Below are positions 1 through 8,900 of a stretch of DNA of 20,739 nt, piece by piece. A program made the translations under genes and the position numbers. The notes beneath the pieces are model-generated. The model saw only the letters and a program-made list of their open reading frames with translations. It did not search any database and was not told the DNA's origin. Source of the stretch: Candidatus Rifleibacteriota bacterium (GTDB lineage: Bacteria > Riflebacteria > Ozemobacteria > Ozemobacterales > Ozemobacteraceae); assembly GCA_029560455.1 (NCBI GenBank), contig JAKQKW010000161.1, positions 1 through 20,739 on the forward strand, given 5' to 3'. Position 1 is the stretch's first letter, and every line of letters starts with the position of its first letter.

Positions 1-1674
1 GACACCATGCTGCTCAGCATCGCGCAGCTCTACGATGCCAACGGCGTTTTTCAGCTCGAAGAACCCCAGACACTGACCCTGCACGGCAATTCGCGCACTG
101 CCGAAGTCTATATCGATGCCTACACTACCCTTGACAACCTGGCGCAGCAGATTCAGACGGCCATGGTCGACGGTAAAGAAGGTCTTGGTATCAGCAGTTC
201 GACTGCCGGCGTCGTTGCCACAGCCCAGACTCTTGTAACCGGTCTCGGTGGCTATCTCGAAGTTAACTCAGGCTTCATCGGGGAAAAGGGTCGCGTCAGC
301 TTTGCCGGCCAGCAGGGTCTGATCGATTCTCTCGGCTTTTCGACTGTAAGAGCCGCCAAAGACAACTTCGTCGAAGTCACTCTCACCGACCGCGAAAAAA
401 ATGTCAGAACCACTCAGATCGACTGTGACCGCGCTTCAGGTCTGTTGAGCGGCATCGATATTCAATTCGATTCACAGGCCGCCCAGATTGCCGGTTCACG
501 CGGCCTCGAAGAGGGCCTTTACTTCTCGGCAACCGAAAGCATACTTGTCGAAGCCGGCGGCCAGACTATGAATCTGATTGTTGCCAGCGGTTACAGCACT
601 CTTGAAGGCGTTGCCCGCAGTTTCAACATGCAGATTTCTACCGCCAGCGGCCCGGTTTCGATCAAGGGTCTCAGCGCCTCAGTCTCTGATGGCGAAATCA
701 GACTCGAATATGCACGCCCGGCCTCAGTGGCAGCAACGCTCGGCAATGGCATCACGATCTCTTTTTCACACCCTTCAAATGTTCTTGGTTTCAGAGATGG
801 CGTTTATGGCAGTTCGGTCGACAGCAGCAAAAACACTGAAAAGACCGTGTGGGGCTTCAGCCGCTTCCGCCCTGATCTCAACAATAACGACGTTGCTGCT
901 CTCGAAATAGGTGACAGCATCAATTCAACCATCATCGTTCTCGCTGACGCCATGTCAGCTGAACCCGGTGTTGCCACCGTTGCCGACATGGTCAGTTTCA
1001 GCGAAATGCAGGCACAGTTCAACGCCGACCTGCAGAATGCCGGTGTCGCCGTGCGTGTCGATCAGATCGATAACGCCATGGTTTTCACTTCGACCCGCAT
1101 CGGTCGCAACAATGTTTCAGAAGGGGTTGCCTGGTCAAGCGTCGTCAGCATCAAATCTGTGACTTCAACCGCGATTGGTTCGGTAGCCTCTGCCGGTGCC
1201 AGCTTTATGCGCTACTTCGGGATCACCGAAGGCAGCAAAACCGGAACCGGCGATACCAACTTTCGCATGCACGTTCAGGATAACGATAACCAGTATCATA
1301 TCGGTGCCAACCAGGCCGAAGTAATGAAGGTATCGTTCTCAGAAATGACCGCAAAGGCTCTTGGTGTCGACAATCTCGATATGACTACCGTCGAAGGCGC
1401 CGAAAGAGCTCTTGGCAGACTCAACAAGGCAATCGACATGGTTTCGTCAGAACGCGCCAAACTCGGCGCCTACCAGAACCGCCTTGAATATGCCATCAGC
1501 AACCTGCGCAACATGCACACCAACGCCAGTTCTTCAGAATCGATCATCAGAGATGCCGATATCGCAAGCGAAATGATCGAATTCACCCGCAATCAGGTCA
1601 TGCAGCAGTCGGCCCAGGCTATGGTCGCTCAGGCCAACAGCAACGCCCAGGGTATTCTTTCGCTGCTGAGATAA
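1..1674 (+). CDS. fliC: Flagellin, C-terminal part (5' end outside window)
   Basis: This is the filament subunit of the bacterial flagellum, exported through the flagellar type III system. The frame is open from base 1, so the N-terminal D0/D1 helices lie upstream. I number residues from the ATG at base 7. The last ~125 residues are a textbook flagellin C-terminus: an HIGANQ motif (431-436), then SSERAKLGAYQNRLE (480-494), IRDADIASEM (514-523) and an end in GILSLLR. Before that lie more than 400 residues of variable, surface-exposed domain, far more than in a minimal flagellin of about 270-300 residues. The domain appears to hold three related modules (about 21-113, 177-263 and 300-406). Each starts with beta strands, has a helix around a LxxLA-like stretch, and ends near LGF or FGI; they resemble Flagellin_IN-type modules. 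The family call is certain. The module assignment is my reading by eye. Confidence 0.95.
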   Translation, partial: DTMLLSIAQLYDANGVFQLEEPQTLTLHGNSRTAEVYIDAYTTLDNLAQQIQTAMVDGKEGLGISSSTAGVVATAQTLVTGLGGYLEVNSGFIGEKGRVSFAGQQGLIDSLGFSTVRAAKDNFVEVTLTDREKNVRTTQIDCDRASGLLSGIDIQFDSQAAQIAGSRGLEEGLYFSATESILVEAGGQTMNLIVASGYSTLEGVARSFNMQISTASGPVSIKGLSASVSDGEIRLEYARPASVAATLGNGITISFSHPSNVLGFRDGVYGSSVDSSKNTEKTVWGFSRFRPDLNNNDVAALEIGDSINSTIIVLADAMSAEPGVATVADMVSFSEMQAQFNADLQNAGVAVRVDQIDNAMVFTSTRIGRNNVSEGVAWSSVVSIKSVTSTAIGSVASAGASFMRYFGITEGSKTGTGDTNFRMHVQDNDNQYHIGANQAEVMKVSFSEMTAKALGVDNLDMTTVEGAERALGRLNKAIDMVSSERAKLGAYQNRLEYAISNLRNMHTNASSSESIIRDADIASEMIEFTRNQVMQQSAQAMVAQANSNAQGILSLLR

Positions 1675-1687
1675 CGGTTTCGGGAAT

Positions 1688-1715
1688 AAAAAAAATCGCC
1701 GGTTGAACCGGCGAT
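1688..1715 (-). terminator. Rho-independent terminator of the 1750-2298 gene
   Basis: A perfect 8-bp stem (ATCGCCGG/CCGGCGAT, 1695-1702 with 1708-1715) has a 5-base loop. On the minus strand it is followed by eight T residues, so it ends the minus-strand gene that stops at 1750. On the plus strand there is no T-run after the hairpin, so for flagellin it would be at most a weak, T-less terminator or a 3'-end stabilising hairpin. Confidence 0.85.
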
Positions 1716-1749
1716 ACAGAGCAAAGACGTATTAGAGGGAGAGAGAGTA

Positions 1750-2298
1750 TCAGATGGCGGCTGCCACCCGATATAAGTCGATGGTTGGTCTGGTAGTGGC
1801 CTCATGCTTGAGGGTGGTCTGAAAGAAAATTTCATCAGGGTTGCGCAGACGCGGGCTGACCTGCTGTTTGCGGGTCGGGGCACCGTTGCCGCCTTCCTGA
1901 CTGGTGAGAAACTTGTCAAAATCCTGTAGAAAGGTTTCGACATCACCGCTGTTCTGGTTTTTTACCGCCGGGTGATTGAGAACCTGGTTTTTGAGATTGC
2001 CGATTTCTTCTGGCGAGAAGCGATTGCTGATATTCTGCAGGAAAGACTTGTTTTCATCTGTGATTCCCTGCTTCATGATGCGGTTGGCAACAATCGATGC
2101 GGCAAAGGCAACCTGATTGGCGCGGGGCATGGAGTCGGTCATGTTCCAGAACTGGCTTACGAGATCGTCGCGTTTAAAGGCGGTATCGCGGTTGCGGCGG
2201 TCTTCGTCTTCGAGGTTGATTTTCGATTCGTTATTTCTGGCGGTCTGCCGGGCATTGAAGATATTAATGGTCGACTGACTGTAGTTTCCGACGTTCAT
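1750..2298 (-). CDS. Unknown 182-aa protein, probably flagellum-related
   Basis: I do not recognise this family. The protein has 182 residues, is very polar, and has no signal peptide or membrane segment. The N-terminal ~45 residues are rich in Asn, Asp, Glu and Arg and look flexible. The middle (about 48-135) looks helical, with a FSPEEIGNLKNQV segment. The tail is rich in Pro, Arg and Gln. The ATG at 2298 has a strong AGGAGGC Shine-Dalgarno (2304-2310) at normal spacing. A sigma-28-like promoter lies just upstream and a terminator just downstream, so the gene is a single transcription unit. It converges on the flagellin gene. I infer from the promoter and neighbour that it is expressed late in flagellar assembly, for example as a filament-associated factor or chaperone. 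Nothing in the protein itself proves that. Confidence 0.8.
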   Translation of the reverse strand: MNVGNYSQSTINIFNARQTARNNESKINLEDEDRRNRDTAFKRDDLVSQFWNMTDSMPRANQVAFAASIVANRIMKQGITDENKSFLQNISNRFSPEEIGNLKNQVLNHPAVKNQNSGDVETFLQDFDKFLTSQEGGNGAPTRKQQVSPRLRNPDEIFFQTTLKHEATTRPTIDLYRVAAAI

Positions 2299-2329
2299 TT
2301 GCTGCCTCCTGATTTCTTTTCTTCAATAC

Positions 2330-2357
2330 CTATCGGAAGTTTGCCCCCGATGCTTTA
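2330..2357 (-). promoter_or_regulatory. Sigma-28 (FliA)-like flagellar promoter
   Basis: On the minus strand TAAAG (2353-2357) is followed, one base further than usual, by TCCGATAG (2330-2337). The FliA consensus is TAAA-N15-GCCGATAA; here the spacer is N16 and the -10 matches six of eight. The predicted start near 2322 leaves a leader of about 24 bases containing the Shine-Dalgarno at 2304-2310. The fit of promoter, leader and start codon makes chance less likely, but no sigma factor gene is visible in the window. Confidence 0.55.
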
Positions 2358-2370
2358 GACCTTTCCGTAA

Positions 2371-2420
2371 TAAAAATTAAAAAGCCCGAAAAACTCTGCT
2401 GGCAGATATTTTTCGGGCTT
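2371..2420 (-). terminator. Rho-independent terminator of hisS
   Basis: A 12-bp perfect stem (AAGCCCGAAAAA, 2382-2393, with 2409-2420) encloses a 15-base loop that holds a small CTGC/GCAG stem of its own. Read on the minus strand it is followed by a T-rich tract (complement of 2371-2381). It separates hisS from the downstream gene at 1750-2298, which therefore needs its own promoter. Confidence 0.8.
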
Positions 2421-2499
2421 CTGATCTATTGCTTATCGCATAACCAAAGCTGAAGCGGTTCGGCGGCCCGGCCTATCAGTCGGGTTGCCAATAATTCGG

Positions 2500-3852
2500 T
2501 CAGGTTTTTTTGATGTGGGCGGCGGCTTCTTTCCAGGGCAGGGTCTGCTGTTCGCCGGTTACCAGATTTTTCAGTGACAGGGTACAGTTTTCTGCCTCGG
2601 TCGCACCGATTATGGCCGCAAAAGCCGCGCCGGCCGTTTCGGCATAGGCAATCTGCTTGCCGAGTTTTGGGGTTTCAGGGTAGATTTCAACTTTGACGCC
2701 GGCTTCTCGCAGGCAGTTGGCCGCTTCGAGAACCCTGGCGTCAGAAACGTCGGCGAAGTGGCAGATCATGACTTCGGGGCCGCAACCAAGTTGGCCGAAC
2801 AGACCCTTTTCTTCGAGCACGAGAACCAGGCGTTCGAAGCCTATCGAAAAGCCGACTGCCGGTATTTCGCTGCCTTTGAACATGCCTATCAGGCCGTCGT
2901 ATCGCCCGCCGCCGCCAAGGCTGCCGCTGAAATCGGGCGAACGTATCTCGAAAATCGGGCCGGTGTAATAACCAAGGCCGCGGGCAAGCGAGGCGTCAAT
3001 ATTGAAGTGGCCGGCGGCCGGTGTGCTTTTCAGCAGAGCGCTGAGTTCGACAAGTTGTTGAATTGCTGCCAGGGCTTCGGCGTCTGCAGCCAGCCCTGCT
3101 TTTAGGCGTTCCAGTTCACCGGTTTCGTCGAGACCGCAGGGGCGCTGAATAAGCGCCAGCAGACTGCGGGTCTGCTCTTCGCTGATACCGCGCTGCCCAA
3201 GCTCTTTTGCGACGCCATCGACGCCGATTTTATCAAGCTTGTCGACGGCAACCAGAGCATTGCCTTCATTGTCGAGACTGATTCCGGCAGCTTTGATCAG
3301 ACTTTTCAACAGCTGGCGGTGATTTATGTGAATTTCAAAATTGCTGAAACCAAGTTTCAGAAGAACTTCGCAGACGGCTGAGCAGACTTCGGCTTCGGCC
3401 AGCAGAGATTTGCTGCCGGTTATGTCGACGTCGCACTGCAGAAATTCGCGAAAACGACCTTTGCCGGGGCGGTCAGCCCGCCAGACCGGCTGAATCTGAT
3501 AACGCTTGAAAAATTTCGGCAGGTCGGAGTTGTTGGCCACCAGGCGCGCCAGAGGCACGGTCAGGTCATAACGCAGACCAAGATCGCCGAGATCCTTTTC
3601 TTCGACTTCGTTTTTTTCAAGCGCCCTGGCCAGTTTGTCACGGCGATGCAGAATGCGGAACAGCAGCTGATCGCCTTCGTCGCCGTATTTGCCGAGCAGA
3701 GTACTGAGGTTTTCTATCGAAGGGGTTTCGACCGGAACAAAGCCGTATTTTTCGTAGGTTTGCTGAATGGTGTTTATGACATGGCGTCTTCTGACCAGTT
3801 CAGCGGGCAGAAAGTCGCGCATGCCACTGGGTGGCTTCGTCGATATTTCCAT
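2500..3852 (-). CDS. hisS: Histidyl-tRNA synthetase
   Basis: This cytoplasmic class II aminoacyl-tRNA synthetase charges tRNA-His with histidine using ATP. It has 450 residues, close to the usual 420-450 of bacterial HisRS. Visible motifs are PPSGMRDFLP at the N-terminus (motif 1 side), RFREFLQCDVD (133-143, motif 2 strand), the HisRS-specific LARGLGYYTG (289-298) and LGGGGRYDG (312-320). A FSIGFERL segment (335-342, motif 3) follows, and the anticodon-binding domain fills about 358-450. The ATG at 3852 has no convincing Shine-Dalgarno. An in-frame TGA lies 12 codons upstream and no ATG, GTG or TTG lies between, so this start is well fixed. The start sits five bases after the stop of a 44-codon frame that does have a good ribosome site, so its translation is probably coupled to that frame. 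Confidence 0.97.
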   Translation of the reverse strand: MEISTKPPSGMRDFLPAELVRRRHVINTIQQTYEKYGFVPVETPSIENLSTLLGKYGDEGDQLLFRILHRRDKLARALEKNEVEEKDLGDLGLRYDLTVPLARLVANNSDLPKFFKRYQIQPVWRADRPGKGRFREFLQCDVDITGSKSLLAEAEVCSAVCEVLLKLGFSNFEIHINHRQLLKSLIKAAGISLDNEGNALVAVDKLDKIGVDGVAKELGQRGISEEQTRSLLALIQRPCGLDETGELERLKAGLAADAEALAAIQQLVELSALLKSTPAAGHFNIDASLARGLGYYTGPIFEIRSPDFSGSLGGGGRYDGLIGMFKGSEIPAVGFSIGFERLVLVLEEKGLFGQLGCGPEVMICHFADVSDARVLEAANCLREAGVKVEIYPETPKLGKQIAYAETAGAAFAAIIGATEAENCTLSLKNLVTGEQQTLPWKEAAAHIKKT

Positions 3853-3857
3853 CAGTT

Positions 3858-3992
3858 TCAGCGACCCCGCAGCAGGCTGGCGCCATCATTGCGACGAACG
3901 TTCGAGGCGAAAATATTTGATGCTCTCAAAGTTTCGATAGCGCTGTGCGAGCCGTCGAGACCGATATTGAACTGTGTTTTGGTGGTATTCAT
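3858..3992 (-). CDS. Small 44-aa ORF upstream of hisS, possible leader peptide
   Basis: This frame runs from the ATG at 3992 to the TGA at 3858-3860 and encodes 44 residues, starting MNTTKTQFNIGLDGSHSAIE and ending LLRGR. A clean AGGAG (4000-4004) lies seven bases before the ATG. The stop is five bases before the hisS start, which itself lacks a Shine-Dalgarno. The arrangement suggests translational coupling, so the frame is probably translated. The peptide is hydrophilic, has no membrane segment or Cys, and contains only one His codon, so it is not a classic His-rich attenuation leader. I know no matching family. It could be a real small protein or only a device to load ribosomes for hisS. 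Confidence 0.6.
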   Translation of the reverse strand: MNTTKTQFNIGLDGSHSAIETLRASNIFASNVRRNDGASLLRGR

Positions 3993-4305
3993 TTTACCGC
4001 TCCTGAAAAGATATTCTGCTATATCTATCGACCGGTTCAGCCGCTTTTATTATCTCTACGGCAAACAATTGCAGGGCTGGCATGAAGCCTTTGAAAATGG
4101 CCAGGCGACGGTCGATGCTCAATGCCGTAATTCATATCGGCCATGTCTGCCTTTATGCTCTGCGGAAATAATGTTGAGAATCTGGTTCTGATAAGATACA
4201 CGGGCAGTCTGGTGCGATTGTCCTGAATAATGCCTTGCCGGCTTTACTGTCGCGAAAAGATATGCTATGCTGCTCTGCAGCAAAATTCAAGTCAGGATTA
4301 AATCG
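3993..4305. other. Divergent intergenic region between the hisS unit and ppa
   Basis: These 313 bases hold the Shine-Dalgarno of the small hisS-upstream frame at the left end and the ppa promoter and Shine-Dalgarno at the right end. The hisS-unit promoter must lie here or just upstream. A TATAGC-like hexamer is present around 4018-4023 on the minus strand, but I find no matching -35, so I do not call it. The frames crossing this stretch on either strand lack ribosome sites and recognisable content. Confidence 0.5.
4243..4271 (+). promoter_or_regulatory. Sigma-70-type promoter for ppa
   Basis: TTTACT (4243-4248), a 17-base spacer and TATGCT (4266-4271) give four of six matches in each hexamer at ideal spacing. 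The expected start near 4278 leaves a leader of about 28 bases with an AGGA site (4294-4297) before the ATG. Confidence 0.5.
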
Positions 4306-4917
4306 ATGCCCTTTCCGAAACCCTTTTATCGCTGGCGCCCGCACCCCTGGCATGGCCTTGAAGTCGGCAAGCAGCCGCCTTCTCTCGTGCAGGCTTATAT
4401 TGAAATTACACCCTACGATCTGGTCAAATACGAAATCGATAAAGAAACCGGTTATATGCGCGTAGACCGCCCGCAGCGCACTTCTTCGCAGCCGCCGGCT
4501 CTCTATGGCTTTATTCCGAGAACTTTTTGCGGCGCTTCGGTCTGTGGTCTGTCGCCGCGCTCATCGAAGGGCGATGAAGATCCGCTGGACATCTGTGTTA
4601 TCAGCGAGCGGCCGATTGCCCGCGCCGAAGTCATTCTGAATGCGCGCGTTGTTGGTGGTCTGCCAATGGTCGATCGTGGTGAGGCCGATGACAAGATAAT
4701 CGCGGTTCTCGAAACCGACAACATGTGGGCCCACGTAGGCGATATAAGCGAACTGCCACCGGTTCTTGTTGACCGTATTTATCATTATTTCAGCACTTAC
4801 AAGCTTATACCCGGCCACGAAGTCGATATTCACATCGACAAGCCATATGGCCGAGAGCATGCTGAAAGGGTAGTCAACGCCGCCATCAAAGATTACCAGG
4901 ACAGCTTCGGCTCCTAA
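4306..4917 (+). CDS. ppa: Inorganic pyrophosphatase, family I
   Basis: This soluble Mg-dependent enzyme hydrolyses pyrophosphate to two phosphates and so pulls nucleic acid and aminoacyl-tRNA synthesis forward. The protein has 203 residues, slightly longer than the ~175 of E. coli Ppa. It contains YGFIPRT (67-73), the family signature DEDPLDICV (90-98) with its metal-binding Asp residues, and [12 protein letters not shown] (123-134), the equivalent of the second acidic cluster. The segment YFSTYK (161-166) matches the conserved FFxxYK region. About ten extra residues, partly Cys- and Ser-rich, sit between YGFIPRT and the signature. I chose the ATG at 4306 because AGGA lies eight bases before it; the in-frame ATG at 4267 falls inside the predicted promoter. 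It is transcribed alone and divergently from hisS. Confidence 0.93.
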   Translation: MPFPKPFYRWRPHPWHGLEVGKQPPSLVQAYIEITPYDLVKYEIDKETGYMRVDRPQRTSSQPPALYGFIPRTFCGASVCGLSPRSSKGDEDPLDICVISERPIARAEVILNARVVGGLPMVDRGEADDKIIAVLETDNMWAHVGDISELPPVLVDRIYHYFSTYKLIPGHEVDIHIDKPYGREHAERVVNAAIKDYQDSFGS

Positions 4918-4950
4918 GTCCTCTGTCACACTGGAATTGCATGGCTTTCA

Positions 4951-5050
4951 GTCATTCCCTCGTTTATGCCCCAGAGGATACAGGCGGGAATCTGGTCTTA
5001 ACCGGCTTAGATCCCTGTCTTCCCCCTCCGGGGACGAGCGCAGGGATGAC
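4951..5050. repeat. REP-like palindromic intergenic element
   Basis: The stretch begins GTCATTCCCT and ends AGGGATGAC, an inverted repeat with one base missing. Inside lie CGGGAATCTGG (about 4985-4995) and a nested hairpin: ATCCCTG/CAGGGAT outside, TCCCC/GGGGA inside. The GTCATTCCC...CGGGAATC layout is typical of dispersed palindromic intergenic repeats in many bacteria. It lies between convergent ppa and the PP2C gene, where it could act as a bidirectional transcription or RNA-decay barrier. A looser copy appears at 18521-18671. Confidence 0.45.
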
Positions 5051-5101
5051 GCAAAAAACGACGACACTTGAATTCAAATGTGACAAAGGACTAATCTTCT
5101 A

Positions 5102-5908
5102 TCAGTCTTTTTTGCCCAGTATCGCCAGCAGTTTTGGCAGATGCCGCCGCATGCGGAAAAGGGCAAAGAATCCTGACAGTGCTGACCCGGCTGCTGCCAG
5201 CAGTGGTGCCCAGAGTGGAAACCTGTATTCTTTGTTGAAATGCTCAAATAATTCGAGTTCATGCGGCTCGCCGGCAGTTAAATCTTGCTTTTCAAGACTG
5301 ATGAGAACCGCACTTCGGTCATCGCCGTCATAGATTCTGGCGATCTCGCCGGCGAAAGCTTCCAGCGCCGTCTGCATGTCTTCTGCGGTGACCTGGCCTT
5401 CTGGCAAAGTCGGGCTGTTCTGCTGAGTCTGTTGACCCGCCAGAACTGCCGAATACCCTTCAGAGCACAAAAGAAAGGTTTGCCCGGGTTGAACCGGCAT
5501 CGATGTGCAGGTTTTTTTCTGCAGTTTCCAGTTATTGTCGCTGCTGGCTACGGCACAATGTCCATCGGAAAATGCTGCCAGAACCCCGCGGCTTAACCAG
5601 ACAGCCGCAAGCGAAACTGACTCAGGGCCAGATTCAAATCCGTATCTGGTTTCGCTGTCTGCCATAAGGTCGGCTTTTGCCAGATCAACAGCTTCTTTTA
5701 GACGGTATTCAACCTCATTGCTGCCGGTAACCGGGGCGATGTCGTTGATTCTGCTCCAGATGCTGCGCGCAGCAAGTTCTGCAGCCAGCAGTCCGTGCGG
5801 GCCACTGCCATCGGCAACAATTGCCAGGCAGAGTTTTGCATCGATCAGAAGATAATCCTGATTCTGCTCTCTGATTGTTCCGGGCTGCGAGATTGCCGCG
5901 GTAATCAT
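5102..5908 (-). CDS. PP2C-like (PPM) phosphatase with C-terminal membrane anchor
   Basis: This is a metal-dependent serine/threonine phosphatase of the PPM family, 268 residues long. Motifs in order are REQNQD (13-18), VADGSGPHG (31-39, for the usual DGxGGH), FSDGHCAV (113-120), FLLCSEGYSAVL (145-156) and DGDDRSAVL (194-202). The usual SDG in the fourth motif is SEG here, so a metal-binding Asp is replaced by Glu (residue 150). A hydrophobic segment (about 230-251) followed by Arg- and Lys-rich sequence suggests a C-terminal anchor with the catalytic domain in the cytoplasm. Its ATG overlaps the TGA of the upstream pilus-type ATPase gene (ATGA), so the two are cotranscribed and coupled. I infer that it dephosphorylates a protein linked to that machine or to an unseen Ser/Thr kinase. 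Confidence 0.85.
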   Translation of the reverse strand: MITAAISQPGTIREQNQDYLLIDAKLCLAIVADGSGPHGLLAAELAARSIWSRINDIAPVTGSNEVEYRLKEAVDLAKADLMADSETRYGFESGPESVSLAAVWLSRGVLAAFSDGHCAVASSDNNWKLQKKTCTSMPVQPGQTFLLCSEGYSAVLAGQQTQQNSPTLPEGQVTAEDMQTALEAFAGEIARIYDGDDRSAVLISLEKQDLTAGEPHELELFEHFNKEYRFPLWAPLLAAAGSALSGFFALFRMRRHLPKLLAILGKKD

Positions 5909-8900
5909 GAATTGATGGCAGCCGGGGCTCTGTGATCAAGCAGTCTTGTATGTGCATTAATCAGATGCTGCACCTTTTCGACCATGTCGAGAAGGCCTTT
6001 AGATCGCAGTCCGGTGATCAGCGAATCGATGAATACCAGTTTAACCTTAGGGTGTGTCGGTTCAGTGTAGCCTGCACTTCTGTCATCGCCGAGGATCCAG
6101 TAAGTAAGCCGGTCGCAATAAGGAACCCAGTTCGAAAAGTCACTGAAGTCAGCATAGGCATTGAGGCGCGGAATAACGATCTGCGGTACGTATTCGATCT
6201 GGTTGGCGGCATTGATATAAATGCGCTCATTTTCAGGCACGATCGGAGCAATTTTGAGGTTCGGCAGAGTGACTTTAAAGCGGGCTTTGCCGAAGTGGTT
6301 CACGGCGATTTTTTCGGCGAGGGCTTCCCATTTGGCGTTGATTTCGCGCACTTCCTGAGAGTAGGTGAACAGCGCCTTCTGAAATACTTCATTGCTCTTC
6401 AGCTCAGGCAAGGCATTTTCGAGGGCCAGAAAATGCGAGTGGTTGAACAGTGCGCCAAGCATAAAGCCAAGGCCGTTGTTGAGAAAGTGTCTGCGGGTAA
6501 GATGCTGAGCGGCTTTATCGTGTGGCAGATGCAGTCGGTCTTCTATCAGCCATATTGTCGCCTGCTGTGCCGTTTCGAGAGCTTCTGAAGATTTCCAGAT
6601 GTCGGCCTGTTCGTTGAACTGCCAGGGCTTGAAACGATTCGGGTAGGCGTTTTCGATGACCTGCGACAGGTTCTGGTTGAACAGGTCGAGCAGTTTTGAC
6701 AGACCGTTCATGTGAAATTCGCGAATGGAAATGCGCTTCGGAATATCTTCTGCCGGAATGCCAAGACGTTCTTCGATCAGCCAGCGGGTTGCCTGACCGG
6801 CGATTTCCATGCGGTCTTCCTGGAACCACAGCAGCTGTTCTTCTTCAACAAACTGCCAGGGCTTGAACACATCCGGGAAAACCTGGTTGACCATGCGGAA
6901 ACATGAATCATCGAATTTTTCGAGAAGGGCGCCAAGGCCGTTTTCTTTGCATATCTGCCGGTTGAGCATCAGCGGCAGATCGCCCCGGCTGCAACCAAGT
7001 TTTTCGCTCATCAGCCATTCAAGAGCTTCACGGGCGCAGGCACTGAGGTTGCGGTTTGCGAGCCACTGTTCGGTTTCGCCGAACTGCCAGGGTTTGAATT
7101 TGCCTGGCAGGGCCAGTTCGATCATTCTGAAGCGGCTGCGTTCAGCCCAGAGAAAAACCTGGTCGAGGCCAGCGTTACTGATGAAATGTTCGTTGAACAT
7201 TTCCGGCAGTTCTTCCGGTTTCTGAATTTTGTTTTTAAGTTTTTCAAGAGCGGCTTTGACAGAAATACCGGCCCATACGGGTGCGAATTTTTCTTCTTGT
7301 AGAACAAAGGCTGGTATCTCGCCCTGTTTGTCGGCAATCATGTCGATGATATCGGCAATATCGGCTTCGCTGAGTTCTTCAAGCTGGTTGCCGAAGTGTC
7401 TGGCAAAACCGTCTCTATTACGTTCAAGGTGGTTCATCTGCAGCAGTTCTCGTATCTGAATTACGGGCAGATGAAGCTTTTCAGCCAACTTTTCATCACT
7501 GAAAAACAGGAAATCCTTCTGCAGGCTGGCGATAATGGTTTTGGTGACCGGGTCGTTCAGATCTATCTGCGGGCGGCGCTGCTGGGCCTGTGGCTGTTGC
7601 AGCGGCATCTGCGATAGACCTTCAGGCTGCATGGCAGCCGACATCGGCTGCATCTGTACCGGCAGAATGTAACTGGGCACTCCCATACCACTGCCGGTGA
7701 GACCGGGCAGCGGAATACGCTTTTCTTCGTCATCGGAAGGTGTTACGAAGAGAACTTCTTCGAGTGTCGATTCGCCGCGTATTGCCAGTTCAAGGGCGCT
7801 TTCGCGCAGGGTGCGCATGCCTTCGAGGCGCGCCACGCGCTTGATGGCCATTTCGGTGCCGCCTTCTATGATCACGTCTTTCATTGAAGAGGTTATGACC
7901 ATGGTTTCGTAAACTCCCAGACGGCCATAAGTACCGGTCTGATTGCATTCGCGGCAGCCGGTGCCTTTATGGAACTTCGTGCCGATAAGTTTTCCGGGGG
8001 CTAGACTCAAACGCTGAATGATGCTTTGAGCTGGCTTATATTCGACTTTGCAGTGTGGGCAGATGCGGTGGAGAAGTTTCTGGGCAATGACGACGCGCAT
8101 GGCTGCAGTCACCAGATATGCCGGCACGCCCATGTTGATGAGTCGGTTGATACTGGCCGGAGCGTTGTTGGTGTGCAGAGTCGAGAGAACCTTGTGACCG
8201 GTCAGTGATGCTCTGAAGGCGATTTCGGCGGTTTCAAGGTCGCGCACTTCGCCGACGAGGATGATATCCGGGTCCTGGCGCAGGGCGGTGCGCAGACCGC
8301 TCGCAAAGTCCAGGCCGATCTTGTCGTTGATCTGCACCTGGGTGATGCCGGGAATCCGGTATTCAACCGGGTTTTCAATAGTGAAGATATTGATTTCAGT
8401 GCTGCTGAAATATTTCAGCATCCCGAACAGGGTTGTGGTTTTACCGGCACCGGTCGGGCCGGTGACGAGAATCAGGCCATACGGCTCGTCGAGCGCCGAT
8501 TTGAGTCTTGCCAGATCATCTGGGAAAAAGCCGATGTTATCGAGGTCAAACTTCGATTCTCGCTGCAGAATACGCAGAACCGCCTTTTCGCCGAGCAGAC
8601 TCGGAACAGTGCTGACACGGAAGTCTACTTCCTTGTCCTGCATTTTTACTTTCAGGCGGCCATCCTGGGGCAGACGGCGCTCGGCGATATCGAGGTGCGA
8701 AAGAATCTTGATGCGGCTGATCAATGGCGCCAGCAGACTTTTGGGGCCGGTCATCGCGTCATGCAGCATGCCGTCGACTCTGAAGCGTACCAGCAGGATG
8801 TCTTCGCGCGGTTCGACGTGAATGTCAGAGGCGCGCTTGAGAATTGCCTGCTTGAAAATGGCATTGAGAAACTGGACGACTGCGCCCTGTTCTGAAGTTT

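Noticed and set aside
3858..3992. The frame before hisS as a His-attenuation leader or as an N-terminal extension of HisRS
   Set aside because: It has only one His codon and no terminator/antiterminator pair was found. It is out of frame with hisS, and HisRS needs no extension. I kept it only as a possible coupled small ORF.
3646..4191. 181-codon plus-strand frame across the hisS 5' end, the small upstream frame and the spacer
   Set aside because: It lies antisense to hisS, has no ribosome site, and its translation looks random.
4941..5333. 130-codon plus-strand frame after ppa
   Set aside because: It runs through the palindromic element and into the antisense of the PP2C gene; no ribosome site and no protein-like composition.
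6388..7311. The ATPase tail repeats as a recent DNA tandem duplication
   Set aside because: The repeat is clear in the protein but the DNA units are strongly diverged, so it is not a DNA-level satellite.
8261..8821. Long plus-strand frame opposite the pilus-type ATPase motor domain
   Set aside because: It is antisense to the conserved Walker region, its translation is Arg/Ser-rich with no domain, and it has no ribosome site. It follows from the codon bias of the real gene.
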